Origin: Qipengyuania spongiae
GTDB lineage: Bacteria; Pseudomonadota; Alphaproteobacteria; Sphingomonadales; Sphingomonadaceae
Direction of reading: 5' to 3'
Assembly: GCF_026168555.1 (NCBI RefSeq)
Contig: NZ_CP092471.1
Coordinates: forward strand, 568,501 to 632,500
Length of the DNA: 64,000 nucleotides
Within the stretch, counting starts at the first letter, position 1. Each line of letters begins with the position of its first letter. The notes below the pieces were generated by a model that had not been told where the DNA came from, ran no database searches, and was given only the letters and a program-made list of their open reading frames with translations. The translations under genes were made by a program, and so were the position numbers. Shown here one piece after another: positions 53,338 to 62,555 of this stretch.

Positions 53338-54831
53338 TCAGCCCCCGGGGCATTGCAGACTTTCTCCATCGAACGTCAGCCGCGCGCCGCGGGGGCCGAT
53401 GCGAAAGCCACCTTCCCATCCCGCCCAACTGACACGCACCGAACTGCTCGGCGCTAGGTTGCAGCCCAGCGTGCTGCCCCTCGCCACACAGGTCGCGGCA
53501 TCGGGGCTACCAAACACCGTCAGCTCGCCCAGCCTGCCGCGTTCGGGTAGATCCGCTAGCTTAGCGGCTTCTTCGCGGCCGAAGCGGATGCAGTCCCCAT
53601 AGGCAAACGGATCGGACTCCGGCTCGGGCGGCCTGTCGACGGAAACCGGCACGGGCCACCCCTCCGCCACCGCCGCCAGGCGGGTAAGCAGGCTGGCGGC
53701 TGTCTCGCGGCCGTAGGCATCGGCCTGCGGATCGGTCGATCCGGATATGCCGGCATAGAGTGTCCCGTTCTGGAGGGGCCCGGCGGCGACGTCCGCCTCT
53801 CCCGGATCGGCTCGCAAGCGCGCGATGGCCGCCGCCGACCCGGTCGCGGCCATGACCGCGATCCTAGGCTCCCCAGCGCCGTGCGCGAAACGAGCGCCGG
53901 CTTCTGCCACCAACCACGCATGGCGGCGCGACAGGAAATCGCGCTCGAGCGTCTCGAGATCGAGGGCAGCGCGCATGGTCTGAGCGAGTGCCTTAAACGG
54001 ATTTTGGGCGAGGTTGGCTCTCGCATCCGCAATCGCACGATCCAGCAAGTCCCTTGATGCCGCTTCGAGCGGCACCCGCGTTTCGTCCAACAAAGCGCCA
54101 GTCGTGATGCGGACAGCAAAGGGCGAAAGGTCGTTCGCTTCCAGCCAGCTAGCCGCCTCGCTTGGTCGAAGCGGGCGCGGGAAACGCACCCACACCCGAT
54201 CGGCCGGAGTGGGATATACTGTCCATCCGCCCTCCGTCGGCTCGAAGGGCATCATCGAAACCGCCCAACCCTCGCGCGTGCCGAGTCCTGCACGTACTAA
54301 AGGAAAGGCGGCGGCTGTCAGATCGTCGTAAAGGGGGAAGCGGCTTAGAAGCCTGCCGTCCGCATCGCGGAAGATGAGGTAGGCTTCGCCTTCCCGGACT
54401 GCCAAGAACCCAGGGTGACAACTTGTGAGCGTGCGCGTCGCGGCGAACACATATTCCGCCTCTACCGGATAGGGGAAGGGCGTTATGCGCCCCTTCTCAT
54501 CGACCCAGTGCATCGCCCTCAACTGCGGATCGTCCACCCCAGAGGCGCCGACGAACAGCGTGAATCTGTCGGGTGATGAACCCTTGAGCCGCTCGATGAC
54601 GTGGAAGGTGGTCGCCGGCAAACGCCAGGAACCACTACCAAATGCTGTGCGCGTTTCTCCGGCCACGGCGATATCGACGGTGGCGGCGGCCTCCATCATC
54701 TTGCGAGCAAAGAATGCCTGCGAAGCTGGACCAACGTCCTCGGGGGGCTGCGTGTAAAGACAGGCGTGGGCGCTCTGCGACGACGCGAGCCAATATATTG
54801 CGAGCAACGGAAGTAGAAGATGACGCATCAT
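53338..54831 (-). CDS. Exported protein of unknown function
   Basis: A 497-residue exported protein; the signal peptide ends SSQSAHAC near residue 24 (lipidation is possible but the lipobox is poor). Residues ~60-100 carry TFHVIERLKGSSPDRFTLF, resembling a strand-rich unit in the C-terminus of the upstream 787-residue protein (TWRVVETLLGQAAPGDVLRQ). A helical middle is followed by a C-terminal beta region with paired Cys. No family recognised. It is the last gene of the serpin operon, its start overlapping the previous stop by four bases. Confidence 0.65.
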   Translation of the reverse strand: MMRHLLLPLLAIYWLASSQSAHACLYTQPPEDVGPASQAFFARKMMEAAATVDIAVAGETRTAFGSGSWRLPATTFHVIERLKGSSPDRFTLFVGASGVDDPQLRAMHWVDEKGRITPFPYPVEAEYVFAATRTLTSCHPGFLAVREGEAYLIFRDADGRLLSRFPLYDDLTAAAFPLVRAGLGTREGWAVSMMPFEPTEGGWTVYPTPADRVWVRFPRPLRPSEAASWLEANDLSPFAVRITTGALLDETRVPLEAASRDLLDRAIADARANLAQNPFKALAQTMRAALDLETLERDFLSRRHAWLVAEAGARFAHGAGEPRIAVMAATGSAAAIARLRADPGEADVAAGPLQNGTLYAGISGSTDPQADAYGRETAASLLTRLAAVAEGWPVPVSVDRPPEPESDPFAYGDCIRFGREEAAKLADLPERGRLGELTVFGSPDAATCVARGSTLGCNLAPSSSVRVSWAGWEGGFRIGPRGARLTFDGESLQCPGG

Positions 54832-57191
54832 TTGCCTCGTTCAGTGGATGCGTGTCCCAGCGCCCGCTGGATGGGCTGTAGTCGAGCGCGCAGTTCGTCG
54901 AGTGCGATCGGTTCGGGGTGGTTGGAAACCGGGCGGGCAATCCCGTCCGCATCGATGCGCGCTGGCGGCACCCATGGCACGGAAACGAACCAGCGCCCGT
55001 CTTCGCGGGCCGCTCCCTCGCCGCCCTGGACATAGGCGGAATGGCGATAGAGCGCATCGTTAAGGTGCAGAACCCAGCGCGTTCCGGTTTCGAGCGATGT
55101 CGGAAGCCCCGGCAGCAGGAATGGTTCTTCCATACCCTGCCGATAGGCGATGGCCCCGGCTTCATCGGCGCGCTCACCAGAAGCAAGCCTTTGCCGCAGT
55201 ACGTCGCCCGGAGCGGCTTGACCAAGCAGGGTTTCGACCACCCGCCACGTGACGGTCGAGAAATATCCATCCGGCCCCGCATCGGTCACGTCGAAGCCGA
55301 TCGGTTCCGCAATGACCACATCGCTCGCGGTCAGAGCGCGCTTGGTAACGGTCTGCCGCCCATTCATGTCGTGTAACGCGGTGATTGGATCGTAACCGGC
55401 GCGGCGAAGCGCGATGATGCTTTCGAGCGTGTAGCCGTAAGCAACGACGGTGTGCGTCTGCTGAAGCGAACCGGCAGCCGAAGGCAGCCGCGCGATCCAT
55501 TCCCCTTCGCTCTGTCCGGGTTGCGGAGGCTCGGGCATCATGAACGACGTCTCGGCCACCAGCGCACGGATCGCTGCGAAGTCGGGATGCGCTTCGAGCG
55601 GATAGGTGATCGCTTCGGGATCGGCGCGCATGGGCAGTGCCGGATCGAAGAGCGGGCCGACATAGTCGGCTTCGATACGCGCGAGCTTTGGCCAGGCGAT
55701 CGGTGTCTCGGTTGCCGCGCGAGCCAGCGCTACCAGGTCCTGTGGCCGCACCTTTACGCGGCCTTCGAAGAAATCGACTTCCACCTTGGCTTCCACGCCC
55801 GCCACTTCGAGCTGCTCCGCGGTCGCCGAACGCGCAGCCTCCAGTTCGTCGGCTCCGCGCGGCACGTCTTGGCCGGTCACGAACGGGCGCAAGGCGGCAG
55901 AAACAAGACTTTCGCGCTCGGCAGCAGCCGTGTGGAACACGTGCGCGGTGCCGTTATCCTCGTCGACCCAGATTTGCGCCACCACATCGCCTTGTGCGGC
56001 CATCGTTGCGTCACGCCAGGCTTTCAATGCAGGGATGCGCGCCCGGTCGGCAGCGTAGTCCGCTTCCGCCTCAGCGCGGCTGCCCAGCTCGAAAACGCGG
56101 CGAGCAATGGCTGCTTCACGCTGCTCGCGATCCCACAATTCGCGCGGTACAATCTCGCGAATGACACGATAGGGCCCGGCGCACTCGCCCGCTCCCAGAA
56201 TGACGCGCGGAAAGGTATCCTCGCCCGGTTGCAAGCCCATGAGCACGACATCGCTGTCGGCGTAAATGCGGCTGCCCTGGAAACGCTCCATGATCGCGAC
56301 GCGCTCAGGATCGCTCAGATCGAGCGCCATATGCTGCTCCCACAGCGCGACACGGCGTTCCTCGCCCTCGGGATAGACGACCAGGCAACCATCTTCGAGG
56401 GCGAGGCGCGCCGGCACGTCGGGTACGCCGACCAATGTGCGGATTGCACGGTCGGTGCGATAGCCGAACTGCGGAAAGCCGCTGACCCTGCTTTCGCCGG
56501 CAGGGTTAGGCGGCGCCGGAAGCGGGAAAGGATCGGGCTCCTTGATCACGACATAGTCGGGAAGCTCGATCTCCCCGCGCGCGGCGGCATCGCGCAAGGG
56601 ATCGGCGGAGAAGCCGAGTTCGATGTTGACGATGCCCTCGCTCTCGTCGCCGCTGGCGGACCAGAAGCCGAGGTCGAGCGTTTGCAGGAACTTGGCGATC
56701 CGGCGCTGTGTGTCCCGGAGCTCGATCAAGGTCGGACCAGCGCGCTCGACGGCGAAATAGAGCGGATCATCCGTATATTTCGCGAGCGTCTCCGCCGCGT
56801 CGCGCGTGAAGGCGACAGCCACGCCATAGGTAGGCTCGTGCTGGATCCACAGCCCCGCGAAGGTCTCCGGTTCCTTTTCGCGTAACGTCACTTGGAGGGT
56901 GCCGATATCGGCATCCGGCGCTTCGGGAAGCGGCCGTGGGCCTGGTTCCGTTCGGGGGCCGATCGCTCCGCGCAGCTGCGTTTCGATCCGGCGCTCGGCC
57001 TCGGTGATACTGACGCAATAGGTCCGCGCGTAAATCGCGGTCTCGCCGTAGGGGCCGTCGAAGTCCTCGATTTCCGCGATTTCCTCAGCGGAGAGGTCGG
57101 GACATGTTTCGCGGAGCGGAGCAGCATCTTGGGCTTGAGCGATCGAAGTGAAGAAGAAGGCGAGCGCGCTGGCCCCAGTCATACGGATCAT
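54828..57191 (-). CDS. Large exported protein of unknown function
   Basis: A 787-residue exported protein with an N-terminal signal (ALAFFFTSIAQAQ). Residues ~100-215 include AETLAKYTDDPLYFAVE and SGDESEGIVNIELGF, homologous by eye to the lipoprotein at 47906. A second similar block appears at ~400-500 (IWVDEDNGTAHVFHTAAAER, LVSAALRPFVTG, VEVDFFEGRVKVRPQDL), suggesting an internal duplication. The C-terminus (TWRVVETLLGQAAPGDVLRQ) resembles the next gene's product. Start ATG shares one base with the serpin stop. Function unknown; a cell-surface or periplasmic role is likely. Confidence 0.65.
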   Translation of the reverse strand: MIRMTGASALAFFFTSIAQAQDAAPLRETCPDLSAEEIAEIEDFDGPYGETAIYARTYCVSITEAERRIETQLRGAIGPRTEPGPRPLPEAPDADIGTLQVTLREKEPETFAGLWIQHEPTYGVAVAFTRDAAETLAKYTDDPLYFAVERAGPTLIELRDTQRRIAKFLQTLDLGFWSASGDESEGIVNIELGFSADPLRDAAARGEIELPDYVVIKEPDPFPLPAPPNPAGESRVSGFPQFGYRTDRAIRTLVGVPDVPARLALEDGCLVVYPEGEERRVALWEQHMALDLSDPERVAIMERFQGSRIYADSDVVLMGLQPGEDTFPRVILGAGECAGPYRVIREIVPRELWDREQREAAIARRVFELGSRAEAEADYAADRARIPALKAWRDATMAAQGDVVAQIWVDEDNGTAHVFHTAAAERESLVSAALRPFVTGQDVPRGADELEAARSATAEQLEVAGVEAKVEVDFFEGRVKVRPQDLVALARAATETPIAWPKLARIEADYVGPLFDPALPMRADPEAITYPLEAHPDFAAIRALVAETSFMMPEPPQPGQSEGEWIARLPSAAGSLQQTHTVVAYGYTLESIIALRRAGYDPITALHDMNGRQTVTKRALTASDVVIAEPIGFDVTDAGPDGYFSTVTWRVVETLLGQAAPGDVLRQRLASGERADEAGAIAYRQGMEEPFLLPGLPTSLETGTRWVLHLNDALYRHSAYVQGGEGAAREDGRWFVSVPWVPPARIDADGIARPVSNHPEPIALDELRARLQPIQRALGHASTERGK

Positions 57192-58453
57192 TATGTAGCC
57201 TCCACCGGCATCGGATCGGCGATCCGTCCGAAAAATATCAAGGCTCCGCTGGCGCGATCACGGATCGCAACCAGAAAGGGTCGGTCGACTATCATCTTCG
57301 GCACGTCGGGAACCGGCGGTTTCGCGGTGACCCGAATGGCAATCGCGGTCGAGGCCGACGCCTCGGTTCCGGTTTCATCGACACGCAGAAATGTCGCGTG
57401 TGCTACCTCACTGATCGCGAAGGGAGCATCCGCCATTCCCGAGAAGTCGGCGCAGGCTTTGTCGAACGCGCATGGAATACCCGCCGCTACAAGCGCATCG
57501 CGCACGCTGTTCTCGAACCGCGCTTCAAACCGCGGCAGCCTCAGAAGAATTTGGCGGCTCGCTTCGGCGCCAAGATCGAAATAGGCGTCGCTCCCTTGCG
57601 ATGCCAGACTGAAGGATAGCGCCGAGATGTCGCGTTCCCAACGCCGCAAAACCTCGGAGTCGCGCGGAAGAAAAATCTCCATCACGAAACGACCACTAGA
57701 TCCGTAAGGCAGAACAACGGCCTGACCGTCTTTGCTCTCGCGGTACTGCAGCCTTTCGATCCGCTCCATCATGTAGATCGGAACCCGCGAACCGTCGCCG
57801 CGCGTGTATTCGCTCATCGCGCCATCCTTGAAAGGCGCGCTCCAGTCGGCCTTGAACCAGACCGCGTTGGTGAGGACGGCTGCCGTCGACTGGTCGAACT
57901 GGTCTGCGCTGACGATCTCCTCGATGCGTTCTCGCGTTGCCTGTGCGACCCAACCATTGATCCGTCGCGCCGCGCCAAGGGGATCGCCGCCAAAATCGAC
58001 CGGCTCGGCCGTCGCGCCAAAATAGCGTTCCGTGTCGTTAAGATAGGAAGGATCGAAACGGATGGCCCGGGAAAGCCACAGGGCATTCGCGACCGACAGG
58101 CGAACCTCATCTTCGCCCGTATCGCTCAGGAAGGCACCGTATTCCCTAACCAGTCGCTCCGGTTTGCTTTGGCCAGACCAAGCCAGAAGCTCGCGTAGCT
58201 GCGTCTCGGTCGTTCCCCGGGCGCCAATCAGAGCTAGGCCAAGACCCTCGGTCAGCGACAATGGCGAGATGAAGAGGTTATCGTTCGCTTCCGCGTCGGC
58301 CGCAAGCCGCGGATAGAGCGCGGCTGCGAGTCGGGCATGCGCGTAGGATACGTCATGCGGTATCGCACTGGCTTCAGATGCGACGCTGTTTCGATTGTTT
58401 GCAGCTGCGCATCCCGCGAGCAACAGAACCGCCAATATGAAAAAGGATCGCAT
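57191..58453 (-). CDS. Serpin-family protease inhibitor, lipoprotein
   Basis: Bacterial serpin of 420 residues. A lipoprotein signal (ILAVLLLAGC, Cys near residue 15) precedes a complete serpin fold. Typical pieces are NLFISPLSLTEGLGLALIGA, LTNAVWFKADWSAPF, and the hinge of the reactive-centre loop VDETGTEASASTAIAI near 370. The terminal strands follow (VDRPFLVAIRDRASGALIFFG). Small hinge residues suggest an inhibitory serpin. ATG at 58453 gives a clean lipobox; a longer frame upstream is not coding. It leads an operon with two unknown exported proteins. Serpins are uncommon in alphaproteobacteria. Confidence 0.9.
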   Translation of the reverse strand: MRSFFILAVLLLAGCAAANNRNSVASEASAIPHDVSYAHARLAAALYPRLAADAEANDNLFISPLSLTEGLGLALIGARGTTETQLRELLAWSGQSKPERLVREYGAFLSDTGEDEVRLSVANALWLSRAIRFDPSYLNDTERYFGATAEPVDFGGDPLGAARRINGWVAQATRERIEEIVSADQFDQSTAAVLTNAVWFKADWSAPFKDGAMSEYTRGDGSRVPIYMMERIERLQYRESKDGQAVVLPYGSSGRFVMEIFLPRDSEVLRRWERDISALSFSLASQGSDAYFDLGAEASRQILLRLPRFEARFENSVRDALVAAGIPCAFDKACADFSGMADAPFAISEVAHATFLRVDETGTEASASTAIAIRVTAKPPVPDVPKMIVDRPFLVAIRDRASGALIFFGRIADPMPVEAT

Positions 58454-58853
58454 CGATTTTCGTGTCTCAACTTTTTCGCGAGGCCGAAGCGTTCGCCCAA
58501 CGTAGTGGCATGAACGATTGTATAACGTCTTCTGAACGTGGAGATAACGTGTTGCCGGATTAGTAGGCACTCGCTCTCATCCAAGCTGCCTTCGAGAGGC
58601 CAGATCGATCGTTGAAAATGCAAGCCACGCTTATGAGTTGATGGCGCAAAGCGGTTCAGACCGGACGCTTACACTGGACCCATCGGGGGCTGCGGAGATC
58701 ATAAAACTCCTGCCGGACACCCTCAAGCCATTGTGGCCGCAGAGGCGCGGAAAGGCTGACGTTCCTAGGACCGCTTGCGAACCTAATCAAAGACGTTCGA
58801 CTTCCGTTCGGATTTTGCCTTAAGCTGATATAAACGCGATCGAGGTGGGCGAT
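58454..58853. other. Intergenic region with repeat copy D
   Basis: 400 bases between the serpin and phosphoesterase genes, holding their divergent promoters and one repeat motif at 58652. No other gene seen. GAGGTGGGC before the phosphoesterase ATG is its ribosome-binding site. Confidence 0.5.
58652..58672 (-). repeat. Dispersed repeat core, copy D
   Basis: Minus-strand GTAAGCGTCCGGTCTGAACCG (written here as GTAAGCGTCCGGTC followed by TGAACCG). It matches the opening block of copies B and C. The later blocks of the repeat are not evident, so this is a partial copy. Confidence 0.6.
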
Positions 58854-59620
58854 ATGCAATCGTGGAAGAAACGGCTTTCGATCGCGGTAGGTGTGCTCCT
58901 ACTTGGAATCACGGTTACCGGCTGCGTCGGTTTCAAGAACGCGATGACCGATCCGGTCAAACGGTCTTCAAACGTTACGGTCGAAGGCTACCCTTCCAGC
59001 GCCAAACCGATCAGAATTGCTCTGCTTTCGGACATTCACACCGGCAACGCCGTCATGCGTCCCGAACGTCTCGCTTCTATCGTTCGAGCAGTGAACGACG
59101 CAGCTCCTGACATCGTCGTTCTGGCTGGCGATTTTGTTGTCGGGGAGAGCGCGCAGGGTGCGGCCCGCCGCGCAGAGGATCTCTATCCCTTGGCCGGGCT
59201 CAAAGCGGCGTATGGCGTTTTCGCAGTTCTTGGCAATCACGATCATTGGACCGATCCGGATGCGATCAGAATGAATCTGACGCGCGCTGGCGTCACTGTG
59301 CTGGAAAACGACGCGCGCAGGATCGGCGCTATCACTTTGGTCGGCATCGACGATCGTTTCTCCCAGCATGACGATATCCGTCTGTCTTTCGAGCGAGCAG
59401 AGGAGCTTGGTGGATTGCCGATTGTGCTGACCCATTCTCCGGACCTTGCAGACGATCTTCCGGATGAAGTTCGAATCATCCTTGCTGGCCATACGCATTG
59501 TGGTCAGATGGTCGCACCAATCGTTGGCCCGATCGTTCGGACCCACCAGCGCAATCCCCTCTACAATCAGCGCTATCGTTGCGGACGCGTCGATGAAGGC
59601 GATCGTTCGATATTCGTCAC
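58854..59620 (+). pseudogene. Metallophosphoesterase, 3' end cut by an IS
   Basis: YkuE-type calcineurin-like phosphoesterase with an N-terminal lipoprotein/anchor signal (VGVLLLGITVTGC). Metal-binding motifs are LLSDIHTG near residue 60, LAGDFV near 90, GNHDHWTD near 127, and GHTHCGQM near 215. The catalytic centre is therefore present. After SIFVT the family should continue with a short Gly-rich strand and C-terminus. Instead the frame runs into IS3 sequence from 59621 and stops at 59750, replacing about 25 residues. ATG at 58854 is chosen; GAGGTG precedes it. Confidence 0.85.
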
Positions 59621-59694
59621 TGTCCGTCGTCAGAACATTTGGCACAACTCGCGGCGTAGAGTTACGGAGTGCGGGCCTCGTCTGAGGTTTGATG

Positions 59695-60675
59695 TTAGGC
59701 GGCGAGCCTGCGGTGTTGCAAGCGCCGATGTTCGAGTGTCTTTCGCTTGATCCTTTCTCTTCGTTTGATGATGGCAGGGGCCCTGCCGAAGTAGGTATCG
59801 GCAGGTGTCACATTGTCGAGGCTCTCGTGGTATCGGCAGTGGTTGTAATGCTCGACGAAGGCCTCGATCTGCTGGTGGAGATCGCCGGGCAGGAAGTAGT
59901 TTTCCAGCAGCACGCGGTTCTTCAGGGTCTGGTGCCAGCGTTCGATCTTGCCCTGCGTCTGCGGATGGAAGGGAGCGCCGCGCACATGGCTCATCCTGTT
60001 TGCCTCGATGTATTCGGCTAGTTCCCCGGCAATGTAGCTGGGGCCATTGTCCGACAGCAGGCGGGGCCTGTGCAGCACGTTGGCGTGGTCGCAGCCTGAG
60101 GCTGCCAGCGCCATATCGAGCGTGTCAGTGACGTCCTCGGCTCGCATGGTGGTGCAGAGCTTCCAGGCGATGATGTAGCGCGAGTAATCGTCGAGCACGG
60201 TCGATAGATAGACCCAGCCCCATCCGATAATCTTGAAGTAGGTAAAGTCGGTCTGCCACATCTCGTTGGGGCGGGTGGTCTGCGTGTGGAACGCCTCGGC
60301 GGCCTTGATCACCGTGTAGGCCGGGCTGGTGATCAGATCATGGGCCTTCAGCAGCCGGTAAACCGTGGCTTCGGACACGAAGTAGCGCTTCTCGTCGGTG
60401 AAGCGCACCGCCAGCTCGCGGGGACTGAGATCGGTCTGCTCCAGAGCCATCTCGACGATCTGGTCCTGGATATCGTTTCCGATGCGGTTCCACACCCTGC
60501 TCGGCGCTGAAGGGCGGTCCTGAAGCGCCTCCGGCCCACCTTCGAGGTAGCGGTCATACCAGCGGTAGAAGGTTCGCCGTGCCACACCGAGTTGGTCCAG
60601 CGTGCGTTTGGCGGGCAGGTGCGACTGCTCGACGATCCGGATGATCTCGAGCTTTTCGGATGCGGGATACCTCAT
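59695..60675 (-). CDS. IS3-family transposase OrfB
   Basis: Integrase-type DDE transposase of 326 residues, from ATG at 60675 (MRYPASEKLEI). A helix-turn-helix (RRTFYRWYDRYLEGG) precedes the rve core. Catalytic Asp is in WQTDFTYFK, Asp in LLSDNGPSYI and Glu in GKIERWHQTLKNR. In intact elements it is made as an OrfAB fusion by -1 frameshifting; the slippery A6G is visible at 60709-60703. Intact itself, but the element lacks one end. Confidence 0.9.
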   Translation of the reverse strand: MRYPASEKLEIIRIVEQSHLPAKRTLDQLGVARRTFYRWYDRYLEGGPEALQDRPSAPSRVWNRIGNDIQDQIVEMALEQTDLSPRELAVRFTDEKRYFVSEATVYRLLKAHDLITSPAYTVIKAAEAFHTQTTRPNEMWQTDFTYFKIIGWGWVYLSTVLDDYSRYIIAWKLCTTMRAEDVTDTLDMALAASGCDHANVLHRPRLLSDNGPSYIAGELAEYIEANRMSHVRGAPFHPQTQGKIERWHQTLKNRVLLENYFLPGDLHQQIEAFVEHYNHCRYHESLDNVTPADTYFGRAPAIIKRRERIKRKTLEHRRLQHRRLAA

Positions 60676-60697
60676 TCGTCGTCTCCCCCAAGCCCGG

Positions 60698-60810
60698 TCA
60701 TGCTTTTTTGAGCAGACGGTTCTCCAGGGTGAGATCGGCCACACATTCCTTCAGATCGCGCGCTTCACGGCGCAGGTCCTTCACCTCGTCTGTGGTCGCA
60801 GCACGGGCTG
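60698..60810 (-). pseudogene. IS3 OrfA remnant
   Basis: Only the C-terminal coiled-coil part of OrfA remains (TTDEVKDLRREARDLKE, then LTLENRLLKKA and TGA). The N-terminal helix-turn-helix of about 60 residues is missing. The A-AAA-AAG slippery site sits just before its stop, as expected for making the OrfAB fusion. Confidence 0.82.
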
Positions 60811-62016
60811 TATGCCGATGATGGCAGCGCGCCCCCTGCCCGTTCGCGCATGCAGCCGTTCAGCCCAGCCGAGCAGCGGCCCACCCGGCAGCAGCGCCGC
60901 GGCCGCCAGCACCAGCAGCGGATGCTCCCACGTCCAATCGAACACCACCGGCGCGACGATCGCAGTGAACAGGCCGCCCAGCGCTCCGCCCGCGCTCATC
61001 ACGAGATAGAACAGCGTCAGTTGCTCGGGGGCGGGGCGCTCCGCATAGAGCCGGCGATGCAGCGCCACGGCGACCACGAACAGCATCAGCAAGGTGGCGA
61101 AGGCGGTCGAGGCGGCGCCGCCGCCGCGCCCGACCATCGCCATCCCGCCCGCCAACAGCAGGATGATCGGCGCCGAACGGGCAAGCGCATAGCCCAGGTG
61201 GCTCCGCTCGTTGAACGCGAAGACGAAGCTGAGGAGATAGAGCCCGAGCGGGATCACCCAGAGCAGCGGCATGGCAACGATGTCGGTGGTGAGATGCGTC
61301 GTCGTCGACAGCATCAGTCCCGATGGGACCGCCGACAGGGCGAGCCAGAGCGCGATACGCCGCCGCCCGATCGGTTCGAGCGCGGGATTTTCGGCGGCAG
61401 GCTCGGCAGACCCCGTACTCGTATCGCGGCGGCACCATGCCACCAGCGCGACCAGCAGGACCAGAAGCCCGTATCCCACGCTCCAGACGCGGCTCTGTCC
61501 GGCAAGCGAAAGGTTCGGCTCGAGCAGCAGGGGATAGGCCAGCAGGCCTGCAAAACTGCCGAGATTGGACGCGGCATAGAGCCAGTAGGGATCGCCCGCC
61601 GCGCGGTGCGCCGCATACCAGCGCTGGATCAGCGGCGCCTGTGCCGACACGGCGAAGAAGACCGGCCCGATGGTGAGGAGGAGCAGCAGGGGCACCCAGA
61701 GCATCTCCCACCCTGGGGCTGGGGGAGCGTGATCGGCGAGCGCGATGGGCAGGGTGAGTCCGGCGATCAGCAGGAGCGCGAGATGGACGGCGAACTGACG
61801 TCGCAGCGCCAGACGCGAGAGCGCATGGGCATAGGCGTATCCGCCCAGCAGCAGCGCCTGATAAACCAGCATCGCGCTGTTCCACACCGCCGGCGCGCCG
61901 CCCAGCAGGGGCAGCGCCATCCGCGCCACCAGCGGCTGCACCAGGAACAGCAGGAAACTGCCGGCAAGGATCGCAGCGACGAACGGCAGCCGCGCTCTCA
62001 CGAACGAGCGCGCCAT
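60781..62016 (-). pseudogene. MFS/spermidine-synthase-like membrane protein, 3' truncated
   Basis: N-terminal membrane half of a fused MFS/spermidine-synthase-like protein. About ten hydrophobic helices are present, with typical motifs FLLFLVQPLVARMALPLLGG, PVFFAVSAQAPLIQRWYA, YWLYAASNLGSFAGLLAYP and a following DxxTDI-type TTHLTTDI. Intact relatives add a SAM-binding synthase domain to reach ~700 or more residues. Here the frame ends after 411 with RPQTR, read from IS3 sequence. Its ATG overlaps the preceding GNAT gene by 19 bases. Confidence 0.83.
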
Positions 62017-62547
62017 TCCTCGCGCGAGAGGCTGTAGAGAATGGTGGGATTTTCCTCCGGCGGAAAGCGCGGATCCTCGAAATCGAGATCGGCCCGGCGG
62101 CGCATTCCGAGTTTTTCCATCAGGCGCCAGCTTGCCTCGTTCGCCATGCTGGTCAGCGCGACGACATGCGGAGCGTCATGGCGGGTAAAGGCCCAGTCGA
62201 GCACCGCCTCGACCGCCTCTCGCGCATAGCCGCGGCGCCAGCGGTCCTCCCGCACCAGCCAGCCGATCTCCATGTCGCCAGGGTTCTTCGCATGCTCGTT
62301 GTCGACGCGCTTCAACCCGCAATGGGCGACGAGCTCGCCGCTCGCCTTCTCGATCGCCATGAGAAAGGAGAAGCCATCGCTGGCATGGAGCGCCATGGCC
62401 TTCGCATGGCGCGCCTCGATCTCGTGCAATTCCTTTGGCCCGCCGAGATGATGCATGACGGGAGGGCTGTTGAGCAGGCGGAATTGCTCCGCCGCATCGG
62501 CCTCGCAAATCGTGCGCAGGACCAACCGCTCCGTCTCGAGGACGATG

Positions 62548-62555
<8 letters not shown>
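61998..62555 (-). CDS. GNAT-family N-acetyltransferase (RimJ/RimL-like)
   Basis: GNAT acetyltransferase of 185 residues, the RimJ/RimL-like type (ETERLVLRTICEADAAEQF opening). The acetyl-CoA loop RWRRGYAREAVEAVLDWAF lies near residue 110, and the C-terminal strand has RLMEKLGMRRRADLD. ATG at 62555 is chosen (MPDIVLETE); extension upstream overlaps the next gene. It overlaps its paralogue by eight bases. Substrate unknown. Confidence 0.92.

Larger units (their letters stand above)
59621..60813 (-). mobile_element. IS3-family element, 5'-truncated
   Basis: Full orfB and the last ~35 codons of orfA of an IS3-family element lie on the minus strand. The intact end, TGTCCGTCGTCAGAACA, begins at 59621, with the TG characteristic of IS3 termini. 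On the other side the element stops inside orfA, where it is joined to the interrupted MFS-like gene at about 60800. The missing end and N-terminus of orfA imply deletion after insertion. Confidence 0.82.
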
